The notes beneath the pieces are model-generated. The model had not been told where the DNA came from. It was given only the letters and a program-made list of their open reading frames with translations, and ran no database searches. A DNA stretch of 28,025 nucleotides from an uncultured Lacibacter sp. (GTDB lineage: Bacteria > Bacteroidota > Bacteroidia > Chitinophagales > Chitinophagaceae): positions 1 through 28,025 of the forward strand of contig NZ_CAMLGT010000018.1 in assembly GCF_946479605.1 (NCBI RefSeq), written 5' to 3'. Of the stretch, positions 14,425 to 22,395 are shown in pieces; positions within the stretch are counted from its first letter, which is position 1, and the number at the start of each line of letters is the position of its first letter. Made by a program: the position numbers and the translations under genes.

Positions 14425-15120
14425 TTGGCTGTTGTTTATTTAATTCCTGCACCGTTAGAAGATGAAAGTCTGCAAGCAATTCCTGCTTACGTACTTGATG
14501 CAGTAAAACAATGCACTGTTTTTTTTGTGGAGAATGAACGCACAGCCAGGCGTTACCTGAAGAAATTAGATAAGTCGATTGTAATTGATAATTACGAATG
14601 GTTCATTATTCACAAAGCGGAAGCACAGGTAAAAAACCAGTTCATGCAAAAACTGAAGGCCGGTAAAAACATTGGTATCATCAGTGAAGCAGGTTGCCCC
14701 GGCATTGCAGATCCCGGACAGGTGTTGATAGAAGCAGCTCATGAGCTTGGAGCAACAATAAAGCCATTGGTGGGGCCAAGTTCCATTTTACTGGCACTGA
14801 TGGGCAGTGGAATGAATGGTCAGCAATTCTCTTTTGTCGGCTATCTGCCTATTGAAGAGCCACAACGGAAACGAAAACTGAATCAGCTGGAAGAATTATC
14901 TGCACGGCAACAAAGCACACAGGTATTTATTGAAACACCTTACCGTAACAATCAACTGCTTGAAACAATTATTAAAAGCTGTAAACCGGGTACACGTATT
15001 TGTATTGCAGCAAACCTCACTGCTCCCAATGAATTTATTCAAACAAAAACCGTTGCTGAGTGGAAAAAACAAAAACCCGAACTGCATAAGCAACCAGTCA
15101 TTTTTTGTTTGATGGGATAA
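14425..15120 (+). CDS. RsmI-like SAM-dependent methyltransferase
   Basis: A tetrapyrrole-methylase-fold methyltransferase of about 231 residues, related to RsmI, which methylates the ribose of C1402 in 16S rRNA. Family motifs are VYLIPAPLED at the N-terminus, FFVENERTARRYLK, GIISEAGCPGIADPGQVLIEAAHELGATIKPLVGPSSILLALMGSGM split over residues of the SAM site, and FSFVGYLP. It is shorter than RsmI (about 280) because the C-terminal helical domain is missing; Bacteroidota often carry this form beside a full RsmI, so the substrate is uncertain. The TTG at 14425 starts just before VVYLIP as in relatives; the ATG at 14371 would add a hydrophobic 18-residue lead and overlap the previous gene by 14 bases. 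Confidence 0.85.
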   Translation: MAVVYLIPAPLEDESLQAIPAYVLDAVKQCTVFFVENERTARRYLKKLDKSIVIDNYEWFIIHKAEAQVKNQFMQKLKAGKNIGIISEAGCPGIADPGQVLIEAAHELGATIKPLVGPSSILLALMGSGMNGQQFSFVGYLPIEEPQRKRKLNQLEELSARQQSTQVFIETPYRNNQLLETIIKSCKPGTRICIAANLTAPNEFIQTKTVAEWKKQKPELHKQPVIFCLMG

Positions 15121-15125
15121 AGAAA

Positions 15126-15160
15126 AGCACGAAGTACAAAGTTGGAAGTACGACGTATAC
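15126..15160 (+). repeat. degenerate 7-bp tandem repeat, five units
   Basis: Five gapless 7-base units: AGCACGA, AGTACAA, AGTTGGA, AGTACGA, CGTATAC. They fill most of the 51 bases between the convergent methyltransferase and glycosyltransferase stops, where no hairpin terminator is visible. Confidence 0.55.
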
Positions 15161-15171
15161 AATAACTGAAA

Positions 15172-16806
15172 TTATTTCCGCTTATAAAACACAAAGCCAT
15201 TTTTACGGCTAATCACTTCTACTTTATCGCCGTATTTTTCCAACACTTCTTTTTCAAATGTATTCTTACTGATGAAATAAGTTGGTTTATCAACCGGGCC
15301 TGTCAGTAACCAGTTCTCATCTTTCGATTCCTTTCGCAATCCAGGTTGAATACGTGTGTAGAAATATTGGGCATAGCTCTTGTAGCCAAGCGTTTTAATG
15401 TATACATCCTTCCCTTGTAATGATTCGTAAAATTCAATAGCAGCATGTTGCGAATATTGCTCAATACGTGGCGTAAACAATGTAAGCAGCACCTGCATCG
15501 CACCCATACAGGCAATCAGCAATACCACAAATGCACGTTGAAACTTTTTTTGCTGCAGCCATACCACACTCATGATAACTGCCAGTAAGAAGAGGATGCC
15601 CGGTATCATCAGGAAATAATTCCAGTTCACATCTGCTTCAATATTGCCCATTGCAAACGGATCTTTACCCAACAATGGTTTTATCCAATGAATGTTATTT
15701 CCAATAAGCGGCAATGCAATAAAGAGCACACTCCAGATAATGCCGAGCAACAATAAACCGATCTTCTGCCAGTTTTTTATTTGTGCAGTACGGTTTATAA
15801 TTCCATAAACAGTTGATGCAGCCAGGTAACCAATTGGCAGATAGGTAAACGATGAATAGTGAACAATTTTTGTTTTTACAATAGTAAACAGCACCAGTAT
15901 AACAATGAGCGATGCGACCATGAACATCCTGAAGTATTGCTGCTGTTTGTTTTCGTGTACCTGGTTCTTATAACGGAAAATAAGCAGCGATGCAGGAAAA
16001 CAACCAATAAGCACCACCACAAAATGATACAACAGAAAACCACCATGACCGGCATCCTTTGTTTTGAACAAACGTACCTGGTAAGTAAAAAATTCATTCA
16101 CAAACCACCAGCCATGTTGTGCGATCTCCAATCCAAACCAGATCATTGTTACAAGCAGAACAATCAATCCCCAGATAAGATAATACCTGATGGATACCCA
16201 GCCTTTCCAGCGATTGAATAGCACAAACAGTCCATACGTTAGCAACACAACCAAAGCAGCCACCGGCCCTTTGGTAAGGATGCCGATGCCTGTAAACAAT
16301 CCTGATAAAATGAGGTGCGACATAAATGCCTGCCGCTCCTCCTTTGCAGAAAGAAAACGACTGAGAAAATAAATGCCGAGGAAAATAAATAAGTTAAACC
16401 AGGGATCAATAATGCCGCTTTTGAAATACAAATGAGGCAAGAATGTTCCTGCATAGATCAACGCCCACCAAAAAGCAAACCGTTCGTTATGTAATCTTCG
16501 TCCAATACCAAATAAGATCAACAATGTAGCAACACCGCAAATTGCATTGGGCAGGCGTGCGGCAAATTCATTTACACCAAACACTTTCATAGCTGCCACC
16601 TGCATCCAGAAAAACAAAGGCGGCTTTTCCCAGAAAGGTTCATAGTTGATCTGCACCTGCATGTAATTGCCTGTCTCAATCATTTCTCTTGCACTCTCTG
16701 CAAAATTGATCTCATCCCAATCGAATAACGGAACACGGCCAAGCGAATGGAAAAACAGTAAAGCAGCAATGACTGCAATGAGTACGTATGATGCAACCTT
16801 GTTCAT
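15172..16806 (-). CDS. GT39-family membrane glycosyltransferase
   Basis: An integral membrane protein of about 544 residues of the dolichyl-phosphate-mannose protein mannosyltransferase / ArnT superfamily (GT39/GT83). The first periplasmic loop carries the acidic motif VPLFDWDEINFAESAREM, followed by YMQVQINYEPFWEKPPLFFWMQ, typical of enzymes that move a sugar from a polyprenyl-phosphate carrier to lipid or protein. About 11 further hydrophobic segments follow and a soluble C-terminal domain of roughly 100 residues ends in FVFYKRK. The ATG at 16806 (MNKVASYVLIAVIAALLF) is chosen because the longer frame from 16884 would run through the rpoD terminator. Acceptor and donor sugar are unknown. 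Confidence 0.88.
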   Translation of the reverse strand: MNKVASYVLIAVIAALLFFHSLGRVPLFDWDEINFAESAREMIETGNYMQVQINYEPFWEKPPLFFWMQVAAMKVFGVNEFAARLPNAICGVATLLILFGIGRRLHNERFAFWWALIYAGTFLPHLYFKSGIIDPWFNLFIFLGIYFLSRFLSAKEERQAFMSHLILSGLFTGIGILTKGPVAALVVLLTYGLFVLFNRWKGWVSIRYYLIWGLIVLLVTMIWFGLEIAQHGWWFVNEFFTYQVRLFKTKDAGHGGFLLYHFVVVLIGCFPASLLIFRYKNQVHENKQQQYFRMFMVASLIVILVLFTIVKTKIVHYSSFTYLPIGYLAASTVYGIINRTAQIKNWQKIGLLLLGIIWSVLFIALPLIGNNIHWIKPLLGKDPFAMGNIEADVNWNYFLMIPGILFLLAVIMSVVWLQQKKFQRAFVVLLIACMGAMQVLLTLFTPRIEQYSQHAAIEFYESLQGKDVYIKTLGYKSYAQYFYTRIQPGLRKESKDENWLLTGPVDKPTYFISKNTFEKEVLEKYGDKVEVISRKNGFVFYKRK

Positions 16807-16857
16807 GATGGTTACGAAGATAAATGAAACTGAACGTTCAATATGCCATATATAAAA

Positions 16858-16881
16858 AAACGGGAGTTGTAACTCCCGTTT
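16858..16881 (-). terminator. rpoD terminator
   Basis: On the minus strand AAACGGGAGT/ACTCCCGTTT (10 bp, loop TACA) is followed by TTTTATAT. It lies 28 bases past the rpoD stop and upstream of the glycosyltransferase ATG, which supports the shorter glycosyltransferase start. Confidence 0.85.
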
Positions 16882-16908
16882 CAATTGCGAATAGCTGTAT
16901 ACCTCTGA

Positions 16909-17775
16909 TTAGCCTAAGTAACCTTTTAAAAGTTTGCAGCGGCTGTTTGTTTTTAATTTACTGATAGCCTTGTCCTTGATCTGGCGCACACGCTCACGTG
17001 TAAGATTGAACCGCTCACCAATATCTTCCAGGCTCAGCGGATGATCAACACCTATTCCAAAAAAGTATTTGATCACATCCTGCTGGCGTTCTGTAAGCGT
17101 TTTAAGCGAACGTGTAATTTCAGTACGCAGCGATTCGTTATGATCAAGCTCCTCATCTGTTGCAATGGCATTGGGATTTTCCATTACATCCATCAGTGTG
17201 TTTTCTTCACCATCGCTTAACGGAGAATCCATACTGACATGGCGTGATGAAATACCCAGTGTAGAGGACACCTCTTCTATCTCCAATTCCAGCATCTCTG
17301 CCAGCTCTTCTGCAGATGGTTCACGTTCAAATTCCTGTTCCAGTTGTGAAAATGCTTTATTAATCCTGTTGGTTAAACCCACCTTATTCAACGGCAAACG
17401 AACAATTCTTGACTGTTCGGCCAGTGCCTGTAAAATGCTTTGCCTGATCCACCAAACAGCATAGGAAATGAATTTAAAGCCACGTGTTTCATCGAAACGC
17501 TGTGCAGCTTTGATCAATCCTAAATTTCCTTCATTGATAAGATCGGGGAGAGAAAGACCCTGGTTTTGATATTGTTTGGCTACTGATACAACAAAACGGA
17601 GATTGGCTTTTGTTAAACGGTCAAGAGCCCGTTGGTCTCCTTGTTTTATTCTTTCAGCAAGTTTTACTTCCTCTTCAGGAGTAATGAGTTCCACTTTACC
17701 AATCTCCTGCAGATACTTTTCAAGGCTCTGCGATTCACGGTTGGTGATGGACTTTGTGATTTTGAGTTGGCGCAT
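16909..17775 (-). CDS. rpoD: primary RNA polymerase sigma factor (RpoD/SigA)
   Basis: Housekeeping sigma factor of 288 residues. It starts [15 protein letters not shown] as Bacteroidota primary sigmas do, with region 1.2 ([16 protein letters not shown]), regions 2.1-2.4 ([52 protein letters not shown]), region 3 (around [23 protein letters not shown]) and region 4 ([15 protein letters not shown], then [20 protein letters not shown]). Region 1.1 and the large non-conserved insert of proteobacterial RpoD are absent, as is normal here. An ATG six bases upstream (17781) is also possible; the reading from 17805 adds ten residues not seen in the family. A long leader of up to 300 bases precedes it, with hairpins and a terminator-like structure (see separate entries). 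Confidence 0.96.
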   Translation of the reverse strand: MRQLKITKSITNRESQSLEKYLQEIGKVELITPEEEVKLAERIKQGDQRALDRLTKANLRFVVSVAKQYQNQGLSLPDLINEGNLGLIKAAQRFDETRGFKFISYAVWWIRQSILQALAEQSRIVRLPLNKVGLTNRINKAFSQLEQEFEREPSAEELAEMLELEIEEVSSTLGISSRHVSMDSPLSDGEENTLMDVMENPNAIATDEELDHNESLRTEITRSLKTLTERQQDVIKYFFGIGVDHPLSLEDIGERFNLTRERVRQIKDKAISKLKTNSRCKLLKGYLG

Positions 17776-17934
17776 GCTCATAAGCTTTGGTTTTAGGTTA
17801 TACAAGATGTTGTTTCATAGTTCCGGACCTTCGGACCCGGTAGCGTAATTAAATCACAAATAAAAACCTTTACGTTACCTGAGTATTAGGTCTTAAAACT
17901 TCATCCTAATTTAACCTGTTTTACCAAATCAGCC

Positions 17935-17956
17935 AAAAAAAAGCCCCGTCTGGCTT
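17935..17956 (-). terminator. terminator-like hairpin upstream of rpoD
   Basis: Read on the minus strand, AAGCC (17956 to 17952) and GGCTT (17945 to 17941) form a 5-bp stem with loop AGACGG, followed at once by a run of six more T. It lies 160 bases before the rpoD ATG. It may end minus-strand transcription arriving from the convergent gene at 18463, or act as an attenuator if the rpoD promoter lies further upstream. Confidence 0.5.
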
Positions 17957-17962
17957 GAATTT

Positions 17963-17982
17963 GAGGAGATTTCCTCCTTTTT
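17963..17982 (+). terminator. weak plus-strand terminator-like hairpin
   Basis: GAGGA (17963-17967), loop GATT, TCCTC (17972-17976), then C and TTTTT. Only five pairs. It sits 6 bases from the minus-strand terminator-like hairpin, back to back. No plus-strand gene ends here. Confidence 0.35.
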
Positions 17983-18029
17983 GTGCAAGAAATACTACAG
18001 AAAGACTAAACAAAAGCAAGGAATAAAAT

Positions 18030-18059
18030 TTTGAATGCTGCATTATTTTTTTATTATTG
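18030..18059 (+). promoter_or_regulatory. promoter of the START-like gene
   Basis: TTTG at 18030-18033, an 18-base spacer, then TATTATTG at 18052-18059 (7 of 8 to TAnnTTTG). The leader to the ATG at 18086 would be about 20 bases. Confidence 0.5.
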
Positions 18060-18085
18060 CACCAAATCGCTTTGCGAACGAACAA

Positions 18086-18466
18086 ATGAGTAAGAAAGTT
18101 TTATACACGCTGGAGTTTCCAGTACGGTGCTCGCCAGCCATATTATATGAATTTTTAGCTACGCCTTCAGGACTGCAGGAATGGTTTGCCGATAAAGTGG
18201 ATGAACGTGATGGTATTTTTTCCTTTAACTGGAATGGCTCTGATGAAAAAGCTGAACTGCTGGAAAGTGAGTTAGATAAATTTGTAAGATACCGTTGGAC
18301 ACATTCACCCAAGGACGAATACTTTGAATTCAGAATTGAACGCACTGAGATCTCGAACCAAACAATTTTACTGGTAAAAGATTTTGCTGAAAAGAAAGAG
18401 ATCAAAGATCAAAGTCAATTGTGGGAATACCAGGTGAAAGATCTGTTTCACCGTATTGGCAGTTAA
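18086..18466 (+). CDS. START-like domain protein
   Basis: A 126-residue cytoplasmic protein that fits the START-like / SRPBCC superfamily (PF19569 type, common in Bacteroidota): MSKKVLYTLEFPVRCSPAIL at the N-terminus, FLATPSGLQEWFADKV (the L-x-x-W-F helix shared with AHA1-like proteins), then a beta sheet region through YRWTHSPKDEYFEFRIER, and a C-terminal helix ending DLFHRIGS. The fold forms a hydrophobic pocket; the ligand is unknown. The ATG at 18086 gives the family N-terminus. Its TAA stop (18464-18466) overlaps the stop of the convergent gene (18463-18465), with no terminator between them. Confidence 0.85.
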   Translation: MSKKVLYTLEFPVRCSPAILYEFLATPSGLQEWFADKVDERDGIFSFNWNGSDEKAELLESELDKFVRYRWTHSPKDEYFEFRIERTEISNQTILLVKDFAEKKEIKDQSQLWEYQVKDLFHRIGS

Positions 18467-19059
18467 TGTTGCCTGAGCAACCGTAACATCAGCTGAAACG
18501 AATGTAAAAGTTTTGTTTCAGCATTATCCCAATCATCAAGCTTACATTTAAAAGCAAGCTTCAGTATTTTCTTGTCAGCAAGCTGTTGTTGCAATTCGGC
18601 AACAGGCAGCATATTATTTTCCCGAAAGTGATGTTGCCATTCTTCGTCACTCACATTGATCCACGCCTCTTCATGTGAAAGTAAGAAGCTGTTTCGAATA
18701 ATAGCCGGAGCATATTGCTGAAGGTATTTCCCTTTTAACTGTAATGTGATGCTGAAAAAATTTCCCCACCAGAAAAAAGTACGGATAGCAAGCGTATCTT
18801 CTTTACCAAAACAACGTGGGTAATCAAGCATCACGTAGGGCAGCCCTTCATAGTTCTCGCCTTTTGATATTTTGGGTGATGAAAGCAGTGTATCAGGAGA
18901 AAACAGCCCGACACCTTTCTCCTGTTTATACTGCTCACTGAGCTTGCCAAAGAGATGATACACTTTGCTGATGATGCCATTCTTTGTTAAAATCCAGTTT
19001 GCATCCGTTACTAATTGCCGCTCAAAAGCCGAAAGACTTACATTTGCTGATTCCTGCAT
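18463..19059 (-). CDS. hypothetical protein, 198 aa
   Basis: I do not recognise this protein. It starts MQESANVSLSAFERQLV, has no signal peptide or clear membrane segment, and contains LPYVMLDYPRCFG and an aromatic patch IRTFFWWGNFFSITLQLKG in the middle, then a charged helical C-terminus (AELQQQLADKKILKLAFK, ending MLRLLRQH). It is probably a soluble alpha/beta protein. The ATG at 19059 is chosen; the frame extends upstream to 19152 but would run 80 bases into the divergent permease gene. Its start is only 13 bases from that gene's GTG, and its stop codon overlaps the stop of the START-like gene, an extremely compact arrangement. On the minus strand TAAGTTTG (19097 to 19090) matches the -7 box exactly, inside the permease coding sequence, giving a leader of about 25 bases. 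Confidence 0.7.
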   Translation of the reverse strand: MQESANVSLSAFERQLVTDANWILTKNGIISKVYHLFGKLSEQYKQEKGVGLFSPDTLLSSPKISKGENYEGLPYVMLDYPRCFGKEDTLAIRTFFWWGNFFSITLQLKGKYLQQYAPAIIRNSFLLSHEEAWINVSDEEWQHHFRENNMLPVAELQQQLADKKILKLAFKCKLDDWDNAETKLLHSFQLMLRLLRQH

Positions 19060-19072
19060 AAAAAGAAGATCA

Positions 19073-20500
19073 GTGTTTAAAAAGTTAGACAAACTTATTA
19101 TAAAAGCGTTTATCGGGCCTTTCCTGGCAACCTTCTTTATTGCGTTGTTCATTCTTGTAGTTCAGTTCTTCTGGTTGTATATCGATGATTTTGTTGGAAA
19201 AGGTATTGATACGTTTACACTCATCCAGTTTATTGGTTACGTAAGTACCACACTTGTGCCGCTTGCATTACCATTAGGCATTCTTCTTTCGTCAATCATG
19301 ACCTTTGGTAATCTTGGCGAGTCGTTTGAACTTGTGGCGATTAAAAGTGCCGGCATTCCACTTGTGCGTTTTATGCGCCCGGTATTAATCGTATCGGCAT
19401 TTCTTGGTTTGGTAGCATTTGCATTTGCCAACTATGTTATTCCTGTGGCAGAATTAAAGATGCGTACACTTCTGTATGATATACGTGTAGCTAAACCTGC
19501 ATTTGACATTAAGGAAGGGGTGTTTTACCGCAAGCTCGATGGTTACACCATTAAGATAGGCCGCAAGGAAAATGATTCCATTATTCACAATGTGGTTATT
19601 TACGAGCACAACTATTCACTGCAGGATAATATTATTCTTGCTGAAAAAGGCGTGATGACCATTTCGCCTGATCAGCGGTTTCTTTCTTTTAACCTGATGA
19701 ACGGATGGCGCTACCAGGAAAAAGGTAATGCAGGCACAACCGAAACAGAATATTATCGGTTAGGTTTTAAAGAGTATAAAAAGGTATTTGATCTGAGTTC
19801 ATTCCAGCTGAATAAAACGGCAGATTCTACATTCAAGACCTATTACAAAATGCTTAGTCTGCAACAGCTGAATACCGTTGTTGATTCATTAACCACATTA
19901 TCAAACAACCAGCGCTTAAAGGCACGCAGGGAAATACGTAATATGCTGCCCTTGCAATCGGTACCGGATAGTGTTTGGAAAAACCAAAAGGCTGTACAAT
20001 CAAAAGCAAAAAACATCCGGCAAATGATCCCCGATTCCATCCGCCGCAATGTTTATTCTACTGCTGTATCACGTGTGGCAAGCGCAAAAAGTTCTGTTGA
20101 ATTTTTGTCGTACGATTATATTGAGCAGCAGAAACAGATCAGGTTGCATAAAATTGAACGCCACCGAAAATTTACCTTATCATTCGCCTGTATTGTATTA
20201 TTCCTCATTGGTGCACCATTGGGTTCCATTATCAGGAAAGGGGGATTGGGCCTGCCACTGGTTATCTCCGTTTTCTTCTTTATTGTTTTTCATATTGTAA
20301 ACACTACAGGCGAAAAATTAGTAAAGGAAGATACCATGCAACCCACTGCAGGTATGTGGATGTCTACAGTTGTATTGATCCCTATTGGTTTATTTCTTAC
20401 ATGGAAAGCCATGAAGGACTCCAACCTTTTCAATGCAGAGTTCTACTACCGCACCATGCGCCGCATCGGGCTCAGCCGTTGGTTAAAGGAAAAACAATAA
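19073..20500 (+). CDS. LptF/LptG-family permease (YjgP/YjgQ)
   Basis: A 475-residue inner-membrane protein of the lipopolysaccharide export ABC transporter, which extracts LPS from the membrane with LptB. Layout: N-terminal cytoplasmic helix and TM1 (KLDKLIIKAFIGPFLATFFI, ALFILVVQFFWLYIDDFVG), TM2-3 with TTLVPLALPLGILLSSIMTFGNL and the family patch FELVAIKSAGIPLVRFMRP, a periplasmic beta-jellyroll of about 150-200 residues (VFYRKLDGYTIKIGRK), an inserted charged helical region, then three C-terminal membrane segments beginning SFACIVLFLIGAPLGSIIRKGGLGLPL. The GTG at 19073, preceded by AGAAGA, gives the normal N-terminus; no ATG fits. LptF and LptG cannot be told apart here. Confidence 0.92.
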   Translation: MFKKLDKLIIKAFIGPFLATFFIALFILVVQFFWLYIDDFVGKGIDTFTLIQFIGYVSTTLVPLALPLGILLSSIMTFGNLGESFELVAIKSAGIPLVRFMRPVLIVSAFLGLVAFAFANYVIPVAELKMRTLLYDIRVAKPAFDIKEGVFYRKLDGYTIKIGRKENDSIIHNVVIYEHNYSLQDNIILAEKGVMTISPDQRFLSFNLMNGWRYQEKGNAGTTETEYYRLGFKEYKKVFDLSSFQLNKTADSTFKTYYKMLSLQQLNTVVDSLTTLSNNQRLKARREIRNMLPLQSVPDSVWKNQKAVQSKAKNIRQMIPDSIRRNVYSTAVSRVASAKSSVEFLSYDYIEQQKQIRLHKIERHRKFTLSFACIVLFLIGAPLGSIIRKGGLGLPLVISVFFFIVFHIVNTTGEKLVKEDTMQPTAGMWMSTVVLIPIGLFLTWKAMKDSNLFNAEFYYRTMRRIGLSRWLKEKQ

Positions 20501-20548
20501 CCAGTACAACTGATCATGTTGTAACTTCAATGTTTAAAACTTACAATT

Positions 20549-21298
20549 ATGTCAAATCATATTTCACGCCGGCGTTTTATTGATCAGTCAGCAAAAACAA
20601 CAGTAGCTGTAGCTGCTGCAAGTGTGGTGGGTGTTGATCTGTTAGCTGGTTGTACTCCTGCAAAAGTAATAAGTGGCGCCAGAGCGTTCGTGGGCTTTGA
20701 ACAAACACCACTTCCCTATGCTTACAAAGATCTTGAACCAGTGATTGATGCCATGACCATGGAAATTCATTACAGCAAACATGCAGCCGCTTATGCTACC
20801 AATTTGCGTGATGCTGCAAAAGCTGAAAACATCGATCAATCAAAACCACTGGAAACTATCTTCAGCAACATTTCTGCTTACTCAGCCAAAGTGCGTAACA
20901 ATGGCGGCGGGCATTACAATCATGAATTGTTCTGGCGCTGCATGAAACCAAACGGCGGCGGACAACCAACAGGTAAACTCCTTTCATCTATTCAACAATC
21001 ATTCAACAGTTTTGAAGCTTTTCAAACACAGTTTACTGATGCGGGCAAAAACCGTTTCGGCAGCGGATGGGCATGGTTATATGTTGATGGCAATAAGCAA
21101 TTGAAGATCGGGTCAACTCCTAACCAGGATAATCCGTTAATGAATGTGAGTGATATAAAAGGCACGCCTTTACTTGGTTTGGATGTGTGGGAACATGCGT
21201 ATTATCTCAAGTACCAAAACAAACGACCCGATTATATTGCAGCGTGGTGGAAAGTAGTGAACTGGGATTTTGTGCAACAACGCTTTGAAGCGATTTAG
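20549..21298 (+). CDS. exported superoxide dismutase (Mn-type), Tat signal with lipobox
   Basis: Superoxide dismutase of 249 residues of the Fe/Mn family. The N-terminus has a twin-arginine signal (SRRRFIDQSAKTTVAVAAAS), then a lipobox-like LLAGC with Cys35, so the enzyme is likely exported folded and lipid-anchored. Metal ligands are His74 (EIHYSKHAAAYATNL), His125 (GGGHYNHELFW), Asp212 and His216 (LGLDVWEHAYYL). GGGH before the second ligand and Gln193 in NQDNPL are features of Mn-type or cambialistic enzymes; Fe-type enzymes place Gln elsewhere. It would remove superoxide outside the cytoplasm. Preceded at 48 bases by the LptF/LptG gene, with no terminator between. Confidence 0.94.
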   Translation: MSNHISRRRFIDQSAKTTVAVAAASVVGVDLLAGCTPAKVISGARAFVGFEQTPLPYAYKDLEPVIDAMTMEIHYSKHAAAYATNLRDAAKAENIDQSKPLETIFSNISAYSAKVRNNGGGHYNHELFWRCMKPNGGGQPTGKLLSSIQQSFNSFEAFQTQFTDAGKNRFGSGWAWLYVDGNKQLKIGSTPNQDNPLMNVSDIKGTPLLGLDVWEHAYYLKYQNKRPDYIAAWWKVVNWDFVQQRFEAI

Positions 21299-21320
21299 AT
21301 CATTCAAAAATTATTCAGGT

Positions 21321-21347
21321 AAGGCACTGCAAAGCAGTGCTTTTTTA
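21321..21347 (+). terminator. intrinsic terminator after the superoxide dismutase gene
   Basis: GCACTGC (21324-21330), loop AAA, GCAGTGC (21334-21340), then TTTTTTATTTTT. Confidence 0.88.
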
Positions 21348-21373
21348 TTTTTGCTCATTACCGGTTTGCAGTA

Positions 21374-21404
21374 TTGCATTTGCTTTTGCAGAACAGTATC
21401 TTTC
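21374..21404 (+). promoter_or_regulatory. possible promoter of the endonuclease/phosphatase gene
   Basis: TTG at 21374-21376, a 20-base spacer, then TATCTTTC at 21397-21404 (7 of 8 to TAnnTTTG), about 17 bases before the ATG at 21422. Confidence 0.4.
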
Positions 21405-21421
21405 TGCAAATAAACTGCACC

Positions 21422-22375
21422 ATGAGCACTATCACCATTGCTACATTCAATTGCGAAAACCTTTTCAGGCGGTATCGTTTCAATAAAAACCTCAGCAAAG
21501 AACAGATAGAGAAAAAAATCACCGATGGGTTTATCATTGATAAAACAGTTTTAAGCACAGTGAATGAAACTGAACGTAAACTCACTGCTGATGCGATTAA
21601 AGCAACCAAAGCAGATATTGTTTGTTTGCAGGAAGTAGAGAACCTTGACACCTTGAAAAACTTTGTTTCGGAATACCTTTCATCTGCCGGTTATAAGTAC
21701 AGGATACTGATCGACGCAAATGATCCGAGACTAATTGATGTGGCCATCATCAGCAAAATTCCCTTTGACTCTATTAAAACACATCAATACATTAAAAGCG
21801 GAAGTACGGCTGTATTTTCGAGAGATTGTCTTGAAGTTGAATTCTTCATTGCAGGAAAACCATTGACCATTTTTGTGAATCACTTCAAATCAATGTTCGA
21901 CAAAGGCAATCTCACTCCTGCACAAAAACGGGCAAAGACCGCTCCACGCAGAGAGCTGCAATCGCAAACGGTGCTGGACATCATTAAAAAGAAATACAAG
22001 AATAATCCTGAAAGAGAAAACTGGGTCGTAGTTGGCGACCTGAACGACTATCCTGACGATAAAAGCAGCTTAAAAAAACTCCTCAACAGCAAATGGATGG
22101 AAAACATTGTGCAAACAAGAATTGCAGACCCGGCCGAACAATGGACACATTACTGGGATACAACTTCAGTTCCGATAGATGAACGCTACAAGCAGATCGA
22201 TTATATTTTTCTTTCAAAGAAATTAGCTGCTAACAACCCTGCTGCCATCCCCGCAATTATCCGTAAAGGCATTATAACCAAAGCAACCAAATACACGGGC
22301 AGCCGCTTTGCTGATGTAACAGATAAGCAAGGAGCAAGTGATCATTGCCCGGTGGCTGTAACAATAAAATTGTGA
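21422..22375 (+). CDS. endonuclease/exonuclease/phosphatase-family hydrolase
   Basis: A 317-residue protein of the EEP (DNase I-like) fold, whose members cut phosphodiester bonds in nucleic acids or phospholipids using Mg2+. Signature blocks: TFNCENLF at the N-terminus (Asn10), ADIVCLQEVEN with metal-binding Glu71, VNHFKS, VVGDLNDYPDD with the Asp/Asn pair, and the C-terminal SDHCPV carrying the catalytic Asp-His. No signal peptide with the ATG at 21422; upstream TTG codons would add a leucine-rich stretch that overlaps the promoter match. It follows a strong terminator, so is transcribed alone. Specificity unknown. Confidence 0.88.
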   Translation: MSTITIATFNCENLFRRYRFNKNLSKEQIEKKITDGFIIDKTVLSTVNETERKLTADAIKATKADIVCLQEVENLDTLKNFVSEYLSSAGYKYRILIDANDPRLIDVAIISKIPFDSIKTHQYIKSGSTAVFSRDCLEVEFFIAGKPLTIFVNHFKSMFDKGNLTPAQKRAKTAPRRELQSQTVLDIIKKKYKNNPERENWVVVGDLNDYPDDKSSLKKLLNSKWMENIVQTRIADPAEQWTHYWDTTSVPIDERYKQIDYIFLSKKLAANNPAAIPAIIRKGIITKATKYTGSRFADVTDKQGASDHCPVAVTIKL

Positions 22376-22395
22376 TGGGAGTTGCTGAAATAGTC

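Larger units (their letters stand above)
17776..18085. other. 310-bp divergent region between rpoD and the START-like gene
   Basis: Holds the presumed rpoD leader and promoter region and the START-like gene's promoter (18030-18059). Also present are ATTAGG/CCTAAT (17885-17890 with 17905-17910), a direct repeat of GGTCCG in the minus-strand leader at about 17825-17838, and two adjacent terminator-like hairpins (17935-17956 and 17963-17982). I find no rpoD promoter with both elements. No open frame here looks coding. Confidence 0.55.

Noticed and set aside
16807..16884. Longer start for the GT39 glycosyltransferase
   Set aside because: The extra 26 codons pass through the rpoD terminator at 16858-16881 and precede the natural membrane N-terminus.
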